Origin: Erodium maritimum
Taxonomy: Eukaryota > Streptophyta > Magnoliopsida > Geraniales > Geraniaceae
Direction: 5' to 3'
Length of the DNA: 64,000 nt
NCBI GenBank assembly: GCA_963921825.1
Contig: OY997593.1
Span: 66,634,039-66,698,038, forward strand
The position numbers and the translations under genes are program-made. Positions 58,951 through 64,000 of the stretch are shown here, piece after piece. How positions within the stretch are numbered: position 1 is the first letter of the stretch; the number at the start of each line of letters is the position of its first letter. Under the pieces are notes generated by a model. It did no database searches and was not told where the DNA came from. It was given only the letters and a program-made list of their open reading frames with translations.

Positions 58951-61868
58951 TCATTTGATGTGTTGGTATTGATTCGAGACTCGTTTCGGGGGCAGCTTTC
59001 GCAGGATGAAGAGCACCAAAGCAGACGGCAGAATCTCGGCCAACTGCATAACGACAGTAAACACTATCCAACGTTGTAGGAAAACACATACAAGTGTGTA
59101 AAATTTTGTTACATGTAACAAAGTTTGGGAACGTAAAACTTGCCAGATAGTAGACGAGGTTCCAGATGGGATGATCCAAGGCATAAACATCAGCCTTCAG
59201 ATTGAAAGCCGAAACAGCAGCCTGAAACCCAACCCACAAGGATGTGCGTACAAACCCAATTTTCACACTACATTGGACAGGAAAAAATAAATAAGTCTTA
59301 CCACAATACATCTTGCCAAGAAACACGTACAGCAAATCCCGGTCACGCAGCCAACCTGCGAAAGAAACCAGCCATGTAAAGATAACATCCCGGGAAAGAA
59401 ATATTGAATTTGTTTCTCGATAGACATTTTTTTATCAGCAATTATTTAAATTTATCGAGACATGGACTCAAGATCACCCCTTATGTAGAAGGGACTTCTA
59501 CGTTTGCTACTTGACATAAGGGTGGGGAAGCCCAATTCAGAAACTTGAACCCGGACCTCATGGATCCAAGTTCAAGCGTCATACTTTGTCGGTACTTTGG
59601 AGAGACATGAAAGATATAACTGTAAGTACAAACCTCGTATAACTTTTTTTGACGGCCTCTAGACTCGATTGGGAAGCGCCGCAGCATGATGAACAATCTG
59701 ATGAAAATAAGAACATCGATCATAAACCAAAAAATATGTTTATTTTGGAAAATATGGAGTCCATTTGAGTTGGCACTGGTTGCTACCTCCCACCATATAT
59801 CAAGAATCCAAGAGCAGCAAAAAACGAAATAACTGCAGAACATTAAAACAAAACTGTTGACTACAAAACAGTGAGAACAACAACTTCATTTATTCATAAC
59901 GAAATAGGAAGACTGAGAACACCTAACCTGCAATGAACAATTTAGCTGCTTCGATTGCAGTTCGACAAACACTAACTCTTATGTAAGTCCAGATGCACAC
60001 CTAACATCTTAGCATAATGATCAAGTGTAACTAGCAATTTTAATCTTGCTTAACAATAAATTGGTTTTACTTCTACACACCTGTGCAAGGTATACAAGTC
60101 CGTTTATACTGTAATACGTAGGCCGAAGTTTACCAGTTGGAAGATTTCTTGCCTAAAAATAAACAGAACAAGGCCAAATCTTAATGTCGGGAATATTCAA
60201 ACTTGTAATGTAAAAATTTCATGCCATGAGAGGAGGCTGATATACCTGATAATATATCTCCGCCCAAAACAACACGAGTAATGTATACGTTGAAAAAAAT
60301 AGAAGGCCTGGAAGGTCCATAAGCACCATTTCAAGTGTCTGCAACAATGATGACACAATGAAACACAATAAAACTGTCACAGAAGAACAATTGTGTATCG
60401 AAATAAGGAGCTTACCGCGGGCTCTAGAACGAAGATCCTCTTGTAAAGACCGAAAAGGATCGCCCTTACTGAAAATTCCCAATTGGTGTTCAGTATGAGC
60501 TGAATTCAAAATGGCAAACAGAAAATTTGTGGACAGTGCTTACATCCGTTCACAAGAAAATTCATCAAGTGGAAAACCTTTTGTGTTGTCCACCCAAACT
60601 CGGGGACCCTCAATTGAATGCGACAAAGTTGGACCTGAATGCAATAACAAGTACCACCTCACGTCTTTTTGCATCCAGGACTAGGACAGTAAACATTAAA
60701 AATAGGAACATGAAAACATTCCTGTGACCAGCCTAAGATGAGTTAATAAAACACAATAGATAATTAAGGAAACCATCCATCATAATACACAACTTCCAAA
60801 AGTTTCATATTTTTCCACAAATTTAATCTGATTTAGTGATCATCAATTGAACAGAGGAAGCTAATAAACTACATTCATTTCAAATGTCACGATATTGTCA
60901 TCCAGCCAACAGAATACTGTAAAGTTTTGTCATTTCAGCAAATATTTTCTAAATCACAACAAATTCTCAATCGATTCAGCAAATTCAGATACCATTTCCA
61001 GCAAAGTCTACCAAAGACCGTTTCAAAGTCTCCGAACTAAAAGAACATACCAAAATCACCCTGTCAGATACCCAAGAACCAAACCAACTATGATAACTTC
61101 CATGGAAATCGTATAATTGGAAAAGAAAGCTAAAAATAATAAATTGAAGGAAAAAAAATCTGCACCATGCCAGTTTCCCCATAAATCTTACAGAAACCAA
61201 GAACAAGTTAGGAATGTAACAGAATCATCAAGGATTTAAAACAGAAGGATAAAGACAGTGATCGATCTAGAACTTCCAAAACAAAATAAAAACATATTAC
61301 AGATATGTTCATGGAACATAGAAATTGATACAAATGGTCAGCACATAACATTGAAATGAAGAAGAAAACCAAGCATTTCCTTAGCAATACATCAGTAGCA
61401 TCTCTTCAAGAAATCACAAACACAGAAAAACAGACAATTTACCTTAAACATGAACAGATAAAATCCACATGATCTCCATAGATATGCATGTTCTTTCACA
61501 AAGTTCAAATTTTTACATAATGGGTCATCCCCAAAAGCCCGAAATCAACAAATGCACACACATGCTTACATGTATATGCGCAAAACATATTTAGCCCCTA
61601 AATATGCAGAGAAATGTATGTTCTTCCCCCAAGTTATAATACATTTTTACAAAATGGGTCAGTCCTAAAAGAGTAAAATTGAAATGAATAAGCAAGAAAT
61701 TAAACTTACCAAAGCTGTGAGGGACACCAGAGCATAAGCAGCACAGAGCGTATAGTAAACCCTTTTCTGCCATTCTTCCGATTCATCCAATTTACGCCAC
61801 CAAAGGGACCTGCTGTAGCTACCGATCTCTTCTCCTTCTATGGGCATTAGAAGACTCCATAGTCTCAT
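58951..61868 (-). CDS. TOM1/TOM3/THH1-family multipass membrane protein
   Basis: A plant seven-pass endomembrane/tonoplast protein (DUF1084), known as a host factor used by tobamovirus replication complexes; its normal role is less clear. Eleven exons in phase: 61868-61710, 60634-60544, 60468-60416, 60338-60246, 60152-60081, 60000-59928, 59832-59787, 59697-59634, 59355-59302, 59221-59144, 59043-58951. The sum is 876 nt, 291 aa, the family's usual length. Signatures include [71 protein letters not shown] and the C-terminus [19 protein letters not shown]. The start is the first ATG of the open exon; a second in-frame Met lies seven codons on. The intron after 59144 uses a GC donor (CTG|GCAAGT). 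It is divergent from the PP2C gene. Confidence 0.95.
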
Positions 61869-62345
61869 TGCAATGAGCTTGACAGAGCTCAAAGTTCAAC
61901 AATGGAGGGAGCGAGAGAAGACGAAGGAGAAGAGATGCACGCAGCTTGATTGGTTCTTCTGTTTGCTCTGTGTTTAGAGAGAGAGAACGGCATGACACGT
62001 GGACCGGACTGGTGCCACGTGTACTGACCCCGTGGAGTGTCTTCTCGCTGATTACGGAACAACGTTGTATTTGTTACGAGATTAATGCCTCTCAATCGCC
62101 AACCAGCTCCCAATTTGTTGACTTTTTATTACAAATCATGGTTTTGCTGGTCCAAATCTATTTTTATGGATCTAAATAGTGGATACGTTTATGATCATTT
62201 TTATTTACGCTTAAATCACTCGACTTTATTCTAATGGTGAAACAAACAAGAAAAAGCGAATAGCCAAGTCAACGAGGGCATGCTTTGCCTTTTGGCAGCC
62301 GTAACCTCAATATAAAAATCTCTACTCCTCTGTGCTTTCTCTCTT
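61869..62345. promoter_or_regulatory. Shared divergent promoter with two G-boxes and a TATA box
   Basis: Less than 0.5 kb separates the TOM1-type ATG (61868, minus) from the probable PP2C transcription start. Two perfect CACGTG G-boxes lie at 61996-62001 and 62016-62021, 20 bp apart (GACACGTGG, GCCACGTGT), close to ABRE consensus. A GA-rich run is at about 61976-61987. TATAAAAA at 62311-62318 is the likely PP2C TATA box. Either gene, or both, could respond to bZIP/bHLH factors. Confidence 0.6.
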
Positions 62346-62709
62346 CCCCGCTGCTTTTATTTTCGTTGACAGGCGACTCAAGGACCAAAAATTCAAGTCC
62401 TTTCTTTGAAGTCATACGGATTGGTGGATCGGCAAGCTGAATTCTCGAGGTACCCATTCGATGGTTCTCGTTTGATTCTGTTGTTCTATTGAATTTCCAT
62501 GTGGGTTTTGTGATTTTGTTTCTGGGTGGGTGTTTGGATGGTCAGAAATCTTGTTTTGTTGCTGAGAGCTGTTTAATTTCAGGGAAAGTTGTGATTTTTC
62601 GAGGTGGGTTTTTTTTCCTGTGGAATCTTGAGATTAATCGGCTGCAGAGGTAGATGCTGAGTAGAAGTAACAGCAGTAGAAGAAGAAGGTGAGAGGTGAA
62701 GCAAATTAT

Positions 62710-64000
62710 ATGGATAAGTTATGTTGCTTCAGCTCTGTGTTTTCTCAGGTGAGCATATCTGTAGCTTATCTATGTGCCCTTTTTGTTGTTCTTCACATAC
62801 TATTTGGTTTAGGATGTTTAGTTTCTTATTTGAATGTCAAAGTTTTGTTTTGGTAATTGGTGTTGCAGTGTAAGTTCATTTAAGGAAGGGAATGTAATCT
62901 AGCTGACTAATGATAGCTATATGAAACAGTGCAGGTTTCGTTCGTATTTGGGTTCGGAGTAGATTTAGTTGGATCAACTGGTCTTATGAAAATGTGATTA
63001 ACTATTCACATATTATCTGGTGCAAGGGGATGTGATCCAGTTGATTAATGATAGGTTCGAGGATTATTTATATTTGGGTCTGGAGTAGGCTAATTTGGAT
63101 TAACGGGTTTTATGAAAACATGCAGATGCACATGTTATCCGATGCAACATATGTTGTTCCTGACTTGCTAGCAATCGTATTTAAGTGATATACAGAGACC
63201 AAATTATGCTTCCTTTCATCTGAAATAATATTAATTTGATCCATTTTGATCTCCATATTTTGAGTCCTGATGACTTATTTAGATTAGTTGGAATTTAATG
63301 TTATTCCCTTTAGATTGCAGGGGGAAGTTCTTCAGGTAGCTCTGGCAAGGGAAGGAGCCACCAAGGCCCAATCAAGTATGGGTTTAGCCTAGTGAAAGGC
63401 AAAGCAAATCATCCTATGGAGGATTATCATGTTGCAAAGTTTGCCAACTCAAAAGGGCATGAGCTCGGACTTTTTGCCATTTATGACGGCCATCTTGGAG
63501 ATAGCGTACCTGCTTATCTCCAAAAGCATTTGTTTACCAACATATTGAACGAAGTAAGTCTTATTATATCACATGAATGACATGATAAGTAAACAATTTA
63601 ATGTTTATTTATTTATCAATTTCAGGAGGAGTTTTGGACTGATCCCAACTGGTCCATTTCTAAAGCATATGAGAGAACAGACCAAGCAATTCTCTCTCAC
63701 AGTCCTGACTTGGGACGAGGTGGATCCACAGCTGTCACTGCAATCCTGGTAGATGGTCGGAAACTATGGGTAGCTAATGTCGGTGATTCTCGAGCTGTTC
63801 TTTCAAAGAGAGGTAAAGCGATTCAGATGAGTACTGATCACGAGCCCAACACTGAGCGAGGCATCATCGAGAACAAAGGCGGATTTGTCTCCAACATGCC
63901 AGGTGTGTGTGGTGTTTTTTTTTCCTTCCATTAATATTTCCAGTGTGCCAATCCCTATCTTATCCACCGTGTGGTCTATTAGGCGATGTAGCAAGAGTGA
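62710..64000 (+). CDS. Protein phosphatase 2C, 5' part (runs off the window)
   Basis: Mg/Mn-dependent Ser/Thr phosphatase of the plant PP2C family. Exons in phase: 62710-62748, 63314-63553, 63626-63902 and 63983 onward. The acceptor before IAGG at 63314 keeps frame, whereas the nearby TTGCAG does not. The start reads MDKLCCFSSVFSQ, usual for this subgroup. Metal-binding motifs are visible: NHPMEDYHVAKF, then IYDGHLGDSVPAYLQKHLF. LGRGGSTAVTAILVDG, ANVGDSRAVLSKRG, and STDHEPNTERGIIENKGGFV then follow. The last base pairs give GDVARV. The remaining catalytic Asp residues lie beyond the edge. The 5' UTR (about 62345-62709) includes TC-rich leader DNA. Confidence 0.93.

Noticed and set aside
61995..62025. 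Foldback transposon end suggested by paired CACGTG
   Set aside because: The symmetry is confined to the two hexamers; there are no longer arms or flanking duplications, so promoter elements explain it better.
61889..62113. 74-aa minus-strand frame overlapping the TOM1-type leader
   Set aside because: It runs through the promoter G-boxes and has no family resemblance. It is a chance frame.

Overview
The window is nuclear DNA of a flowering plant, most likely a eudicot. The reasons are GT-AG introns with long AT-rich interiors, plant-specific gene families (CAMTA, TOM1/TOM3/THH1, clade-type PP2C) and dense nested plant transposons. I cannot name the species from sequence alone.

Four host genes can be rebuilt exon by exon with reading-frame phase preserved at every junction. 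(1) 390-5530 (+): the 3' nine exons of a calmodulin-binding transcription activator (CAMTA). Its DNA-binding CG-1 exons lie mostly upstream of the window. (2) 18533-8715 (-): a 21-exon UTP25/NOF1-type SSU-processome gene, 644 aa. Its N-terminus reads like the first ~20 residues of SBDS, a different ribosome-biogenesis protein. (3) 61868-58951 (-): an 11-exon, 291-aa TOM1/TOM3/THH1 membrane protein. (4) 62710-64000 (+): the 5' four exons of a PP2C phosphatase, running off the right edge. Genes 3 and 4 are divergent and share a short promoter with two G-boxes.

Between genes 2 and 3 (about 20.6-58.6 kb) lies almost pure transposon nesting. Left to right: a LINE-type ORF with an RRM, split by a 2.65-kb solo LTR (5-bp duplication TACAT); a Copia pol tail; a CACTA end; a MULE-type TIR element; a large inverted-repeat composite with tandem repeats; two foldback elements in (TA)n; a decayed chromodomain Ty3/gypsy element whose 5' LTR carries an internal ~1.75-kb tandem duplication; a hAT element (8-bp duplication) interrupted by a 3.4-kb solo LTR (TAGAC); fragments of a GDSL lipase gene, partly duplicated; a MULE with ~600-bp TIRs and a perfect 9-bp duplication, interrupted by another solo LTR; a retroposon with a 17-bp duplication that itself hosts a hAT MITE; a second MULE-type MITE; and a PIF/Harbinger accessory gene remnant.

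Nothing looks like a new multi-gene system. The most unusual gene-level observation is the SBDS-UTP25 chimeric N-terminus, together with an upstream region rich in ribosome-biogenesis promoter motifs. The most informative structural observations are the ordered, duplication-bounded nested insertions, including one paralogous empty site, and the (TA)n-associated foldback elements.
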